Origin: Neoarius graeffei | Lineage: Eukaryota > Chordata > Actinopteri > Siluriformes > Ariidae | DNA length: 64,000 nucleotides | Reading direction: 5' to 3' | Assembly: GCF_027579695.1 (NCBI RefSeq) | Contig: NC_083587.1 | Coordinates: 39,597,232-39,661,231 of the forward strand | Shown here: piece by piece, positions 18,329 to 29,819 of the stretch | Numbering within the stretch: the stretch's first letter is position 1 | Layout of the letters: the number at the start of each line of letters is the position of its first letter | The notes under the pieces: model-generated | The model's input: only the letters and a program-made list of their open reading frames with translations | Database searches by the model: none | What the model was told of the DNA's origin: nothing | Position numbers and translations under genes: made by a program

Positions 18329-19344
18329 TCTGTACACGAGTGCAGCAGTATTCAGCGGTGTTGTTGCCCGACAAGATGGCGTCTGTGTACTTTCCGGTCA
18401 CGTGACTGTAAGATCTCTATAAAGATCACTGAATATCTGAATATAGAGATCTTGCAGTCACGTGACCGGAAAGTACACAACCGCCATCTTGTTGGTCAAA
18501 AACACCGCTGAATACTGCTGCACTCGTGTACAGAATGGATTAATTTCAACCGACGGACTACACGGCTCATTTTTCTAATGAACAGATAACTAGATATATG
18601 TCTAAAATAAACGATCTACAGATTTGTGACCCTTATGGCTTACCGGACGTAGTTTTCACGACCGGATTTTGAACTGCCAGCGGAATACCCGGACGTGTAT
18701 TAACTTTCCTCATTAACTTTCCCTCGCTGTTCAGTGGTGAAGCACTGCGTGCTTATAAATCTCTGCACAGTTATCTCTACAGAAATTCAGGATTTGTCAG
18801 CGACTCAGATGTGGCATCTTGTAAACAAGAAAATCCTCATTGGATGGGTAAGTCACTTAAGTATTGAGTATAGCACTGACCAGCCGATTATAGAATAGAA
18901 TAAGGTAATTCCAGCTCGTCTGTCTTGTTTACATGGATCTGGCGTTGGAGAGGTAGAGGCTTGGCAGTGGAGATTTGAGTGGCTGTTTTCTGAGTTTAGT
19001 CAACAGGCCGGCTCTGCCTGCAGCCTTGCTTTTGCTCCCGGCGCCGCCTCCTTTGCTTTGCTTCCGATAACAATCCACGGAGACCCTGCTATCTCGTCCG
19101 GAATATATATATATATATATATTTTTTTTTCTCGTCCGGAATGTTGTGCATGCGATGGAAATCGCTACAAACCGTCATTTTCTGCTGGAAACCAATGTCC
19201 AGTAAGTCCATACGGTTGTAGTGGATATTGAAGTCCGGTACAGACGAACAACACGCAGAAATACACACAAAAAACATAAAAACCGTGCACAGGTAGGGAG
19301 AGCTTGTAGCCGCAGCCATTGTAGTAGGATTGTATATAGTAGGG

Positions 19345-20434
19345 CAGGGGTGTCCAAACTGATCCATAAAGGGCCGTGTGGCTGCAGGTTTTCATTCCAG
19401 CCATGCAGCAGCACCCTGATTTGGCTTATTCAATCAACTGACACACCCACCCTTTAATCAAGGGTGGGTGTGGCTGCAAGTATTTGACTATGTGAAGACA
19501 GTTCAGTTGATTGAATGAGCCAAGTCAGGTGCAGTGTTGCCAGATTGGGCGCTTTTCCGCCCAATTGGGCTACTTTTGATTACATCTGGCGGGGAAAAAA
19601 TGCATTGGGCGGGTATATACAATTTGGGCTGCTTTTGCCAACAACTGGTGGTTTTTTAATATTGTGAAAACTGCACAACAAACCGTTATTTTATGGTTTA
19701 TAAACAATACAAATACAAAATTCAGTATACATCACTCACTCGTATTATGGTCATTGCAGTGAGTTATTCAGTCGCTATAACAACGTGACGTCACATCAAC
19801 AAACTAGCGTAGTGCGCCGACGCAGAAGCCTGAGGCAGAAGCCCGCGCTCTCTCAACTCTGTAGACTAACAGCTGTAGCGCCGTGCGTCTTTCAGCACCC
19901 TGGTGGAGAGTGACTGTTCATGTAAATATGGTCTCCATATGTCCATAGTCATCTTTTTACGTGTAAATAGCAGGTGGCACTGGGATGCACGAGGTGTATT
20001 TGGCAAGTTCTGTGATTGTTTTATTATGCTCTTTTTGGTTGTGATTTGCTATCTGTAACAGTCTAGATATTTCTGCAGTGTCGAGTAAGGTCACAAGAGG
20101 GTGGCGCCTACTTTTTTGTATCGTGTATGCACTATCTTGTTCTCCCCTGCCACACGGACTTCCATTCTCTTTCTTATGCTTATATTCTCTTGTAAGTGGT
20201 GATAGCGTATCAGCCTATGCGATCCTACGCATGTATGACTAATAAACGCAAATACCGTTGAGATCTGGCAACTTAAGCCTTTGGGCGGGATTTTATTGGA
20301 TTGGGCGGGTTTCAAACTGTGATTGGGCTGGAAACTGTCACTCATCTGGCAACACTGGTCAGGTGTGCTGCTGCATGGCTGGAATGAAAACCTGCAGCCA
20401 CACGGCCCTTTATGGATCAGTTTGGACACCCCTG
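19345..20434. mobile_element. hAT element with CAGGGGTGTCC termini, nested
   Basis: Termini caggggtgtccaaactgatc and its complement ending ...ggacacccctg. The 8-bp duplication tagtaggg lies at 19337-19344 and 20435-20442. The ISL2EU-like copy at 41868-42910 shows the empty site (tagtagggttttcc near 42787). No transposase inside. It is itself interrupted at 19532-20357. Confidence 0.95.
19532..20357. mobile_element. hAT element with CAGTGTTGCCAGAT termini, second-level nest
   Basis: 826 bp bounded by inverted cagtgttgccagat and an 8-bp duplication gtcaggtg (19524-19531 and 20358-20365). The body is non-coding with several gattgggc/gcccaatt motifs near both ends. It lies inside the hAT at 19345-20434, so it is the youngest of three layers. 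Confidence 0.95.
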
Positions 20435-20619
20435 TAGTAGGGTTTTCCAGAAGAAAAGGTAGAAGTAAAAGCAGAAGTAGAAGGCGGAATATGGCGTTTG
20501 ACCGACACGATGGCGTCTGTCACAACCTGGATCGGCTGTGACGTCACATGCAAGATCTCTATAAGCTGTGTGTGTGTGTCTGTCTATGTGCCCATCTATC
20601 AGTCTCATGGGTGGTCATA

Positions 20620-21110
20620 GCATAGTTTTCTTTGGTAAATTTCCTGGGTGGTTTATCCGCATTGGGTGGGAAAGCAAAGTTCTTAATTTGCACTGGACCT
20701 TTTTTAACTATTTCAATTCTCTCTGTGTCTGTTAACTTTGCTGGCCATAAGGCTGGATCTTCACTGATGGTAACTATGGGGCTTTCACTTCTGCTAATCT
20801 CATTAATGCTTTCAGCTTCACTCACCGATTCCGTGCCATCAGTGGATTGATTGCCTGCTGCTTCTTCTGGCTCATGCTCGTTGCGAGACGAGTTCATTTG
20901 TGATGCCGGTGATATAATATCGCTATCTCTACGACTACCACTGCAGCTAGCATTGCTGTTAGCAAAACCCAGCTCATTAGATGTGCTGGGCCTGGGTTCT
21001 TCTTCGGTGGTAGAACTTGTGTGGAAGAAGGTTGCTAATTTCGGTAGCTTTTCAACAAACTGTTCGCTATCCTCTTTCCTCTTCTCACTGCCACTTAGAA
21101 ATCGTTTCAT
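20620..21110 (-). pseudogene. hAT-type transposase N-terminus (TTF zinc-finger)
   Basis: ATG at 21110 opens MKRFLSGSEKRKEDSEQFVE, a Ser/Glu-rich low-complexity linker follows, then DPALWPAKLTDTERIEIVKK, GPVQIKNFAFPPNADKPPRK and FTKENYAM. The W..R..IV..GP.Q..NF.FP pattern is the TTF-type zinc-finger lead-in of ZMYM1-like hAT transposases. Homology ends near 20620, about 60 bp from the terminus of ISL2EU-like copy 3, and no dimerisation or catalytic region follows. Truncated remnant, though the visible frame is open. Confidence 0.6.
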
Positions 21111-21194
21111 TCTGACTTTACTTTAACAAAAATGTTTACGAGGGCTCTGCAGCGAGAGCTAGATGGTGCTGGTGCATGTATTCAGCCCGCTCGC

Positions 21195-21425
21195 GTCGTT
21201 GCCTAGGTTACTTCAGACACTACAGGCCAATTTATGCTGAAGTCCTCGCAGATAGTGTCTGCGCGCACCTCCCAAAAATACTGACCACCGCAGAAGCCCC
21301 GCAGACAAGAGGGCTCTGATTGGTCCACTCTACATCCGCTGTACACGCACTTCCGCTTCCCTACCTCTTCTTCTTCTTTAGGTTTTATGGCGGTTGGCAA
21401 ACTAACGTTAACGGTGCATTACCAC
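21195..21425. repeat. DNA-transposon terminal region (unassigned)
   Basis: The block ggccaatttatgctgaagtc with tctgcgcgcacctccc, and the ttctttaggttttatggcgg segment near 21375, recur in fish repeats. The latter also appears, diverged and inverted, near 31630-31690. Boundaries and class not determined. Confidence 0.4.
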
Positions 21426-21668
21426 CACCAGCTGGACTGGAGTATGAATCTGAAGTCTAACCCTAACAAGGAAATACAAAATATGAGGAAAAAGAAGAAA
21501 AAAAATTAAATTGTTTTCTAAATTATATGAAACAGTCCTCTGTTCTTCAGGAATCTAAAAACAAAATTTAAACAAACCTCTCCAGTACTCCTTTGTAAAA
21601 TAACGCTTCCCTACTTTCCCGGTTTGGTTTGTTTTCACGACCGGCATTTTTAAAAACACGAGCGAAGA

Positions 21669-21730
21669 TGGAGCAGCACGAAGAGCGGTTGATTGAGGAA
21701 ATACGGACATCTATACGACTCCAGTTCTAG
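21669..21730 (+). pseudogene. Short ORF resembling MADF-domain start (Harbinger-type)
   Basis: ATG at 21669 gives MEQHEERLIEEIRTSIRLQF then a stop. EERLIEE followed by a short basic stretch resembles the opening of MADF (Myb/SANT-like) domain proteins encoded by Harbinger transposons. Only about 20 residues are available, so this is tentative. Confidence 0.3.
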
Positions 21731-22275
21731 TCATTATTAAAAAAAAAAGTTCTAGTCATTATAAGTAACCGGAGGATAAACACTCCACTAACCACACCCA
21801 CCAACTACTCCTAGCGACTTCGCGCCCCCTTGCGTTGTGCCGGTGAATAACATCTCGCACGCCTATTAGGCGAAGCCAGATAGCTGTGCGTGACATCACG
21901 TCACATACTGGTGGTTTTGCTTGTGAATCTAGCTGTAGGATTACACGTGAATCATGCTTTATTGCTTTTATTATTTTCGTAGCAATGTGGTTCATGTCGA
22001 GTGGAAAATATGTATAATCACAATGAATTATTACATAGTAAATGATGTACAGCATGCAGGAAAACAGGAATACCGAGGCTCAGGGCAATTGCCCGACTTT
22101 GCCCAATGGAAAGACCGCCTATGCTGGTCATCCATAGCTCCTGCACTGTGAAGCCAGAAACGGTACAGGGTGCGTTCAAAATCAGCCGTGTTTCTTAGCG
22201 GCCATATTGGGAAGGTCGGTTCAGTCCAAGGCAGGGCTACCTATGGTTCGACTGCGTGCTGAACCTGAAAGTTAT

Positions 22276-22648
22276 ATCTCATCTCATTATCTCTAGCCGC
22301 TTTATCCTGTTCTACAGGGTCGCAGGCAAGCTGGAGCCTATCCCAGCTGACTACAGGCGAAAGGCGGGGTACACCCTGGACAAGTCGCCAGGTCATCACA
22401 GGGCTGACACATAGACACAGACAACCATTCACACTCACATTCACACCTACGGTCAATTTAGAGTCACCAGTTAACCTAACCTGCATGTCTTTGGACTGTG
22501 GGGGAAACCGGAGCACCCGGAGGAAACCCACGCGGACACGGGGAGAACACGCAAACTCCGCACAGAAAGGCCCTCGCCGGCCACGGGGCTCAAACCCGGA
22601 TCTTCTTGCTGTGAGGCGACAGCGCTAACCCCTGCCCCGGTGCCACAT
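22276..22648 (-). repeat. tRNA-derived SINE, full length
   Basis: Reverse-orientation copy: tail ctcatctcattatctctagc at 22278, core ggagcacccggaggaaaccc and head ending cagcgctaacccctgccc. Little diverged from the other copies. Confidence 0.95.
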
Positions 22649-22903
22649 ATAACAGAAAAACGCAAAAAAAAGTGGATGAAAATTTATTTATTGAGAAATA
22701 TTATCCAAATCAAAACACCCACCTTACCGCGATTCCAAATTATGCTGCTTTCTACAACCAATCATGTGTCTCCTTGCATTCGCCCTGTCCACAGCACAAC
22801 ACAACAATGTCTTGTCATCAGCAGCAGATGATTCTGAAGGAACATTTTTTTCTGCATTTTGTTCCGTGCACACAATGAATTCACATGGTCAAGTTCTTCC
22901 TCA

Positions 22904-23275
22904 GGGTGGCACGGTGGTGTAGTGGTTAGCGCTGTCGCCTCACAGCAAGAAGGTCCGGGTTCGAGCCCCGGGGCCGGCGAGGGCCTTTCTGTGCGGAGTT
23001 TGCATGTTCTCCCCGTGTCCGCGTGGGTTTCCTCCGGGTGCTCCGGTTTCCCCCACAGTCCAAAGACATGCAGGTTAGGTTAACTGGTGACTCTAAATTG
23101 ACCGTAGGTGTGAATGTGGGTGTGAATGGTTGTCTGTGTCTATGTGTCAGCCCTGTGATGACCTGGCGACTTGTCCAGGGTGTACCCCGCCTTTCGCCCG
23201 TAGTCAGCTGGGATAGGCTCCAGCTTGCCTGCGACCCTGTAGAAGGATAAAGCAGCTAGAGATAATGAGATGAAA
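22904..23275 (+). repeat. tRNA-derived SINE, full length
   Basis: The head is ggtggcacggtggtgtagtg with the B-box at ggttcgagcccc, the full core, and a tail ending ataatgagatg. Together with the copy at 22276-22648 it forms an inverted pair about 255 bp apart. Confidence 0.95.
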
Positions 23276-23559
23276 TTTGTAGGAATTATATCCAAATAGT
23301 TATAATCAGATTTCATAGAAATGGCAATTAATGAGTGAGAAATTCAATTTATATTCACAGCTAAATCTGACAGCTGTTTTACTCTTCCCTTTTTTTTTTT
23401 TAAACTTCAATGCCCTTATCCAAAGAGCAAGAGGAAACGAGCCCCAATTACTGATCTGCCTGAAAAGGTCTGGCATAACTCTTTAAAATGTGTGGTACAA
23501 TTTAAAGATTAGGAAACTTCCATAGCAAAACACATTTATTTAAAGTAATGCCTCCCCAC

Positions 23560-24110
23560 CCCCAGAAAGCAAGGTTTCAAAATTATTGGCACCTTTACAA
23601 TTACTATTTTGTGATGTCTGGCCTGCAGGGAATAACAGTTCTATGGTTTATTGTTCCGTGTCTGTTTCTCTTAATGTTTAACAAGACTGGAGACATTTGA
23701 GAGATCTTGGTCTGCTTCAACATGCAGAACATTTCAAGTTCATTTAGGTTTGTACATGTCAGCTTCCCTCTTCAGTTCAAAACACTGGTTTTTAATCAGG
23801 TTCAAATCCAGAGGATGATGGGGAGAAATTTTTCTTGAACAATGTGTGTCAACTTGGAAGTATTTTTAACTGCTTATTTATTTTTTTTATTCCAATTACA
23901 TGGTTTGGGGTGTTGTGATGCTTAATCAAACAAGATGGTACATTCAGCAACTCTGGTCATCTGCAATTTATTTTTCTATACCCAGCAGTAAATCAGCATC
24001 CAGGCTGCCCAAAGGCAAATCACCAGTTTCCTAGTATTCATTAATGATGGACCCATCACTCTAGGAAAACAAAAAGAGACAGGAGATTGTTGACCTGCAC
24101 AAGTCAACTA
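23560..24110. repeat. Probable ancient Tc1-like relic
   Basis: Begins with aaaattattggcacc, the terminal motif of the Tc1 B/E family, and contains diverged blocks in the same style. No frame and no opposite terminus found. Confidence 0.3.
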
Positions 24111-25301
24111 ATGGACATAATGTCAGCAATGTATATATTGCAAGTTACAAAATCATCTATTAGGTTTACCTCCATAACAACAAGCTGTTTGAAAGGACTA
24201 CACAAAAGAAACTCTTCCTGGGACCATCTTACAAAATGCAGGGCCTGAACTACAGTGCATCATAGGAACTACAGTTGAAATAATGTAGTGTTGGCATAGA
24301 AAACCATTTTTGGCTATGAACAGTATTAGCATGTTTGGCAAATAAAAGGGAGCTGATATCACTGAGCTCTATACCGTATAAAATCTGGAGAGCTCATAGG
24401 CTCGTCAGACTGAAGCCATCTGACATCGATATCTGGGATGAACACTGTGACCGTGTCAGATTTTCGATGGAAATGTCCCGGACTAGATCAAAACCAAAGT
24501 CTAGACGTGTTTGATAGTGAATGTGAGAGCTCAAGCTCAACGGCTCAAATTCAAAAAGAAAAATGAACGGAGTAAATTAGCTTCAGGAGCCTAAATGAAA
24601 GAAAGACCACAGCCTTAGGCAGAAATGGCAATGAGGGATGCAAATAAAAAGAGATGTTATTGTTCTAGTTTGGTCAGGAGTTATTTCCATTTCCCTAAGG
24701 CTAAGCACAACTGACAATGTAGATCTACATGTTGCACACCCACTTGCACAAATTAATAAAATGGACATGATTGTCTGTTTTAACTACATTAAATTGAGTG
24801 CAAGTATGTTGATAAGTACTCTTCAATCAGGATTGGTCATATTTCCCGGTCAACGGCTTACTTCCCAGACGGCGTTCGATACAAGAGTTCCTGTACAAAG
24901 AAAAACTGAAATCTCCGTAAAAATTATAGTAGTAAAAGAGCTGTTCAAAAAAAGATTAGAGACTGAAATGGAAAAAAAAAAAAAGCAACAACAACGAAGG
25001 GGCGTGCTATAAAGATGTAATGAATGTGGGTAAAGTTGAGAAAATAAGAGGAAAAAAGTCAGGAGATACTTTTCTTGGGGTATGTTTGATCGAATACGAC
25101 AGTTTAACATACAAGCTAAATACAGGCGATGTGAGTGGTAAGATGGCGGCCAGATGGGACTTCTAAAGTTTAGATGTTGGAATGTACCAAACAATGGCAG
25201 AAGTTGTCACACATACCCCATTAGGGATAAAGCCTTTTATAAGGCTTGTACAAACACTAACATGGGCATAAACTAAACGCAAGAGTAATATTGAGGGCCT
25301 A
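24111..25301. other. TMX3-ACAD11 intergenic or 5' ACAD11 region, nothing recognised
   Basis: No exon, promoter or repeat that I can name. An ACAD11 first exon could lie in 16-27 kb but I did not find a convincing one. The gtaagatggcggccagatgg string at 25138 is GC-rich locally but unsupported as a promoter. Confidence 0.35.
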
Positions 25302-25834
25302 TACTACCGTTCAAAAGTTTGGGGTCACTTTGAAATGTCCTTATTTTTGAAAGAAAAGCACTGTTCTTTTCAATGAAGATCACTTTAAACTAATCAGAAA
25401 TCCACTCTATACATTGCTAATGTGGTAAATGACTATTCTAGCTGCAAATGTCTGGTTTTTGGTGCAATATCTCCATAGGTGTATAGAGGCCCATTTCCAG
25501 CAACTCTCACTCCAGTGTTCTAATGGTACAATGTGTTTGCTCATTGCCTCAGAAGGCTAATGGATGATTAGAAAACCCTTGTACAATCATGTTAGCACAG
25601 CTGAAAACAGTTGAGCTCTTTAGAGAAGCTATAAAACTGACCTTCCTTTGAGCAGATTGAGTTTCTGGAGCATCACATTTGTGGGGTCGATTAAATGCTC
25701 AGAATGGCCAGAAAAATGGCTTGACTACGGTATATTTTCTATTCATTTTACAACTTATGGTGGTAAATAAAAGTGTGACTTTTCATGGAAAACACAAAAT
25801 TGTCTGGGTGACCCCAAACTTTTGAATGGTAGTG
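25302..25834. mobile_element. Tc1-related MITE (ttcaaaagtttggggtcac termini)
   Basis: 533 bp bounded by inverted ttcaaaagtttggggtcac sequences and TA dinucleotides (25300-25301 and 25835-25836). The interior is non-coding. This terminal sequence is widespread in teleost genomes and belongs to Tc1/mariner-type MITEs by its TA target. Confidence 0.9.
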
Positions 25835-27620
25835 TACGAAAGGATACATTTTGTAAAGGGTGATTAAAAATTTCTTGAAACCTCAGGTGGTAGATAGCAA
25901 CATAATCGAAAAGATGTACGGGCCCTGCAATTATTTCAGAACCACCTCAGCTTTAAAAAATGTTATCTACCAAATAATACACCAAGAAACAGTCCAGTTT
26001 TGGGAGGCGAACTGTTTCTTCATTAGAATTAAGATCAAGTTGTGTGACTGAGGTCTGAAGGACAAAAATAAATAAATAAATAAATAAATACCGAGTTACT
26101 TCATTGCAATTTGATTAGCTGAACCAGATTTTGAGTAAATATAGAATGTATACATCTATATATAAAATGTACATATAAAACATCATGATAAATCATCTCG
26201 TGTTCATGACTCAGGTCTTCAAAATGCCGAATCCATTTTAACCATCAAGTTACTTTCGAAAAGCATCACATATCAATGGCAAAACCCATCTTTACTGCCA
26301 TCTCTCTACTGTATTAATCAGTATAATATACTTCTTTTTCTGAACATTTGTGAATTACTTGAATGATAAATGTGAATTGGCTTTAAGTGAATCCAAAACC
26401 TTAAATGTTGGTTTAAAAAAAAGGAAAGAAATTGATACAGATTTGGTCCACTGGTTTCTTTAGCAGGAAGTAACTGGACTTCACATTCCCAGTGTGTTCA
26501 GTGCATCCAGTAAAATTATCTGAGGTCTGCGTAATCCACAGGAGTTCAGAATAGACAGATTTCTTTTGTAAATCAGAAAGCAAACAGTGAAAAGACTGTA
26601 CATATGTAACACAAGTGGGGAAAATCCAATCCAAAACATTTTATCTTGGTTACCTATTGTGTTTTAATATGTTAAGACATCTTTGTTAAATTTTAACCAT
26701 TACAAAAAAGGCTTTAAGCATTAACATCTGCCCAAACCACACATAACTTTTCATATATGACAAGTGCAGTTCACCGGAATTGCTTCTACGACCTTGCCAA
26801 AATGGTGATGCAAAATGAATCCGGGCAAGTTTTGCATAAAAGGTGCGTCTTACTTACTTCTAGATTCACCAAAGAGCAGTGCCAATTCCTACACCACCAC
26901 ATTTTAGTACTAGTCTTGGGTATTACTTTAAACTGCAACCAGTGGGGAGTCTCAGGTCCAGGAGTATTGGGGAAAGTGGAGTTGCCCCTTAATCACCATT
27001 GCTCCCTGGTCTGTGCTGGCCCAAAGTGGTAGCATCTGTCTGGGCTCCAGCTATGGGTCAAATAGTACATCACCAATAAGGCGCTGGCAGCAGGGTGCTT
27101 TTCAGTGCAATGTGGCAGATGAACCCAACAGGGTCAATGGCACACCACCAGATGGCATGCGGAAGAGCCATTCAAATGGCTAATGGGTGGCATCACTCAG
27201 CAAGTCAGTAGTCACTGCGGGGCAACTTCCATACCAGTAGCACTTTTGTGCACCTCTTGGCATCAGGTCTGGAGGTCCAGAGAGACAACACGACGGGGGC
27301 ACAGAATTGTTTGTCTTACCTTACTGTGCAAGGCGCTTTGTATGCGAGAGCTCACGAGGCCAGACATTCTGTAGTGGCTCGGCTGGGCCGTTCACGGCGC
27401 TGCTGCGGGTGACTCAGACGCTCTGGTGCGGGCCTCACGGCCCATCTGCATTTCTGCACTTCCTAATGAAGCAGTCATCATTGCTAGCGATGGACAGCCG
27501 ATGGATAGATTCACCAACTGGGCATAGACCAAATTAGCTTGAAGATGGTGGAGTCCGGAAGTAAAGGCTCCATTCATTTCTTTTACATCATATGAAACAT
27601 CAATTCAATATAGCTTGCAT
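25835..27620. other. TMX3 downstream intergenic region
   Basis: AT-rich, with an (AAAT)n tract near 26070-26091. Positions 26750-27560 are of higher complexity and could be an old repeat or unidentified exon sequence. No frame with recognisable homology was found on either strand. Confidence 0.4.
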
Positions 27621-27639
27621 ATCTTGAACAGACTCTTGC

Positions 27640-27645
27640 TTTATT
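27640..27645 (-). promoter_or_regulatory. Candidate TMX3 polyadenylation signal
   Basis: AATAAA on the minus strand (tttatt on plus), about 720 bases after the TMX3 stop codon, with no recognised repeat between. Nearby alternatives cannot be excluded without transcript data. Confidence 0.35.
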
Positions 27646-28365
27646 GTTTGTTCTGCACACTAATTACATGCTTACCAAATCTTTCAGATGTCTTTTGCCT
27701 TTATAACTCGAAGATTATTACTTTGGGTGTTCTGTTTTTAGCAGGGAAATTATGCTGTAACTGAAACCTCAATCATGAACCTTTCATGAGTCTTTTTGTG
27801 CTCAAAGCTCATGATACTGACCTAGAGCATGGAACTCAATATATCGCTAGGGTATGGGCAAATCATAGCTAATATGTACATCCAACAGATATCAACACCA
27901 AAGCAGTGCACCAAAGAAAGAGCAATTTGCACAGTGGATAGATGGATAAACAAGCACTGGAGAAAAATGTGAAACAGGATGGCCTAGAGCATATAAAACA
28001 GCATGACTGATGAAAGGTGACTTCTGATTTTAAGTCACTTAGCCCAAATATGAGGATTTTTTTTTTTAAACTCTTCACACACAGCAGAAAAAAAAAAGAC
28101 GATCCATTTGCCTTTCAGATGACCCTCAGAGCAACTCTGATACGCATTACATATTTTGACCTCAGAATTCCATAACTCTTAGATATAAATTTAAAAAAAT
28201 GGAAATCGCTTAAAAAAAAAAAAACACACTTTTCAAACTCACCTTTTAAACCCTACAGCAGTAAGTCAGAGTGCAGGAGTGACTCAAAACATCTGAAACC
28301 GGATAAATGTTTAAGGTCTGTATTACTGTCATCATCCTGCCTTTCATCCACACACTTCCCCAGTG

Positions 28366-28623
28366 TTAATCAAGCTTTTTCTCTGCTGCACTTTTTTCTA
28401 TCTCCTCATCCTCTCCTGGGCCCTTGAGCTGTGCAGCCAGACGCTGTCTCGCGTCTTCGTCCTCCTCTTCCTCCTCCTCCTCATCTGTCTGTCCCTCTTG
28501 CTTCATCAGCTCTGAGTCGTCATCTGATTCAGCTGTGCAGATGCCATAGCACATGAGGCTAATGACTCCTAATGGCAGGCCGAAGAGGAAACAGGCCAGC
28601 AACGGAGAACTACGGAACACAGA
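28366..28623 (-). CDS. tmx3: TMX3 last exon: transmembrane segment and acidic tail
   Basis: The exon starts at SVFRSSPLLACFLFGLPLGV and continues ISLMCYGICTAESDDDSEL, a single hydrophobic membrane helix. A cytosolic tail follows with an acidic run (seven Glu, then DED) and the end AEKKLD then TAA. The final KKLD fits the KKxx di-lysine ER-retrieval signal, as in mammalian TMX3 (KKKD). The acceptor is gtctcag. The frame is open 36 bases further upstream but that part is intron. Confidence 0.96.
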   Translation of the reverse strand, partial: SVFRSSPLLACFLFGLPLGVISLMCYGICTAESDDDSELMKQEGQTDEEEEEEEDEDARQRLAAQLKGPGEDEEIEKSAAEKKLD

Positions 28624-29316
28624 CTGAGACAAACATGCATCCAGACACAATAATATCAAATAGTATTAATGCTGCATTGCATAACCACTATTAGGCATTA
28701 ATGTATTTATAATAAGAAATGATTATTATTAAACATAAAGGCCACTTTTTCAGTGGAATAAAAACAATGTATTCTGTTCCCTTCTAGTGGGTTTATTGAT
28801 AGCATGCAATACTGGCATCATATCGTTTATCCTTCATGTATTATACCGCTCTACCCAATGGAGAATGAGCGTGCATTATTGTTATATTACACGTTGTCAA
28901 GACGACACACTAAGGAGCTCATGCAAAGATCCAATGACAAAACTTCTCTGCTGCATGTGCGCACAATAATTTATTTGTCGGCCGGGAAAGAGAGAAGACG
29001 AGGCTAATCCAGTGCTAGGTTTAAGCACTAAATAAATAAATTGAAACTAAAGACGCGCTGAACACCCGAAAGGCCACCAAAACTTCATTATATATGCTTC
29101 ATGCATATTTACAAGAGAAAAACCATACCAATGGACATCGAAAAACTGGAAAAGAGATGTTGGAGATGTAAAACTTCCATGCTAGCAAGCGGCTGGGAGA
29201 GTTTGTTAACAAACATGGCTGTGATGCTTGTTTCATTAAAAGCGGAAGATTTTGAGAGAATTTTGGCTGCGAGGTTGCTCTATTGTGTGTAGTTGTCAAT
29301 GTTGATTTTAAAAGTC

Positions 29317-29683
29317 TCATCTCATTATCTCTAGCCGCTTTATCCTTCTACAGGGTCGCAGGCAAGCTGGAGCCTATCCCAGCTGACTACGGGCGAAAGG
29401 CGGGGTACACCCTGGACAAGTCGCCAGGTCATCACAGGGCTGACACATAGACACAGACAACCATTCACACTCACACCTACGGTCAATTTAGAGTCACCAG
29501 TTAACCTAACCTGCATGTCTTTGGACTGTGGGGGAAACCGGAGCACCCGGAGGAAACCCATGCGGACATGGGGAGAACATGCAAACTCCGCACAGAAAGG
29601 CCCTCGCCGGCCCCGGGGCTCGAACCCAGGACCTTCTTGCTGTGAGGCGACAGCGCTAACCACTGCACCACCGTGCCGCCTGA
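29317..29683 (-). repeat. tRNA-derived SINE inserted in R1
   Basis: Reverse-oriented full-length copy from ctcatctcattatctctagc to the head ...cactgcaccaccgtgccgcc. A small deletion (aaca of gtagaacaggat) is also seen in the copy at 22904-23275. Confidence 0.95.
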
Positions 29684-29819
29684 TTTTAAAAGTAACTAAA
29701 GTAAATTACACAGGAAAATTATTATTATTATTAATAATAAACAACAACTAGACTGCATTTCCACAGAGAAAATGCTAAGTGTGCTTGCTGAGCTGTAGCA
29801 GAACAGCTATCATGCCAAC

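Larger units (their letters stand above)
17325..18420 (+). mobile_element. ISL2EU-like element, copy 2 (keeps THAP exon)
   Basis: Same termini as copy 1 (cttgcatgtgacgtcacatc left; gtcacgtgactgtaagatct right). It retains the first exon of a THAP protein at the left (plus strand) and the first exon of the second protein at the right (minus strand), facing each other. The middle is deleted and replaced by low-complexity sequence (about 17760-18060). ISL2EU transposons are described as encoding a THAP-bearing transposase plus a YqaJ-type nuclease, which fits this layout. Confidence 0.7.
18442..20562 (-). mobile_element. ISL2EU-like element, copy 3, with nested hATs
   Basis: Opposite orientation to copies 1 and 2. 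The left end tatagagatcttgcagtcac carries the MD(Q) exon (ATG 18535, with a CAA-to-TAA stop at the third codon). The right end is gtcacatgcaagatctctat. Removing the hAT insertion at 19345-20434 and its duplication leaves about 1020 bp, the size of copies 1 and 4. It is separated from copy 2 by about 21 bp. Confidence 0.75.

Noticed and set aside
27183..27577. Possible exon around 27310-27560
   Set aside because: Higher complexity than its surroundings, but no splice-flanked frame with homology to ACAD11, TMX3 or anything I recognise.
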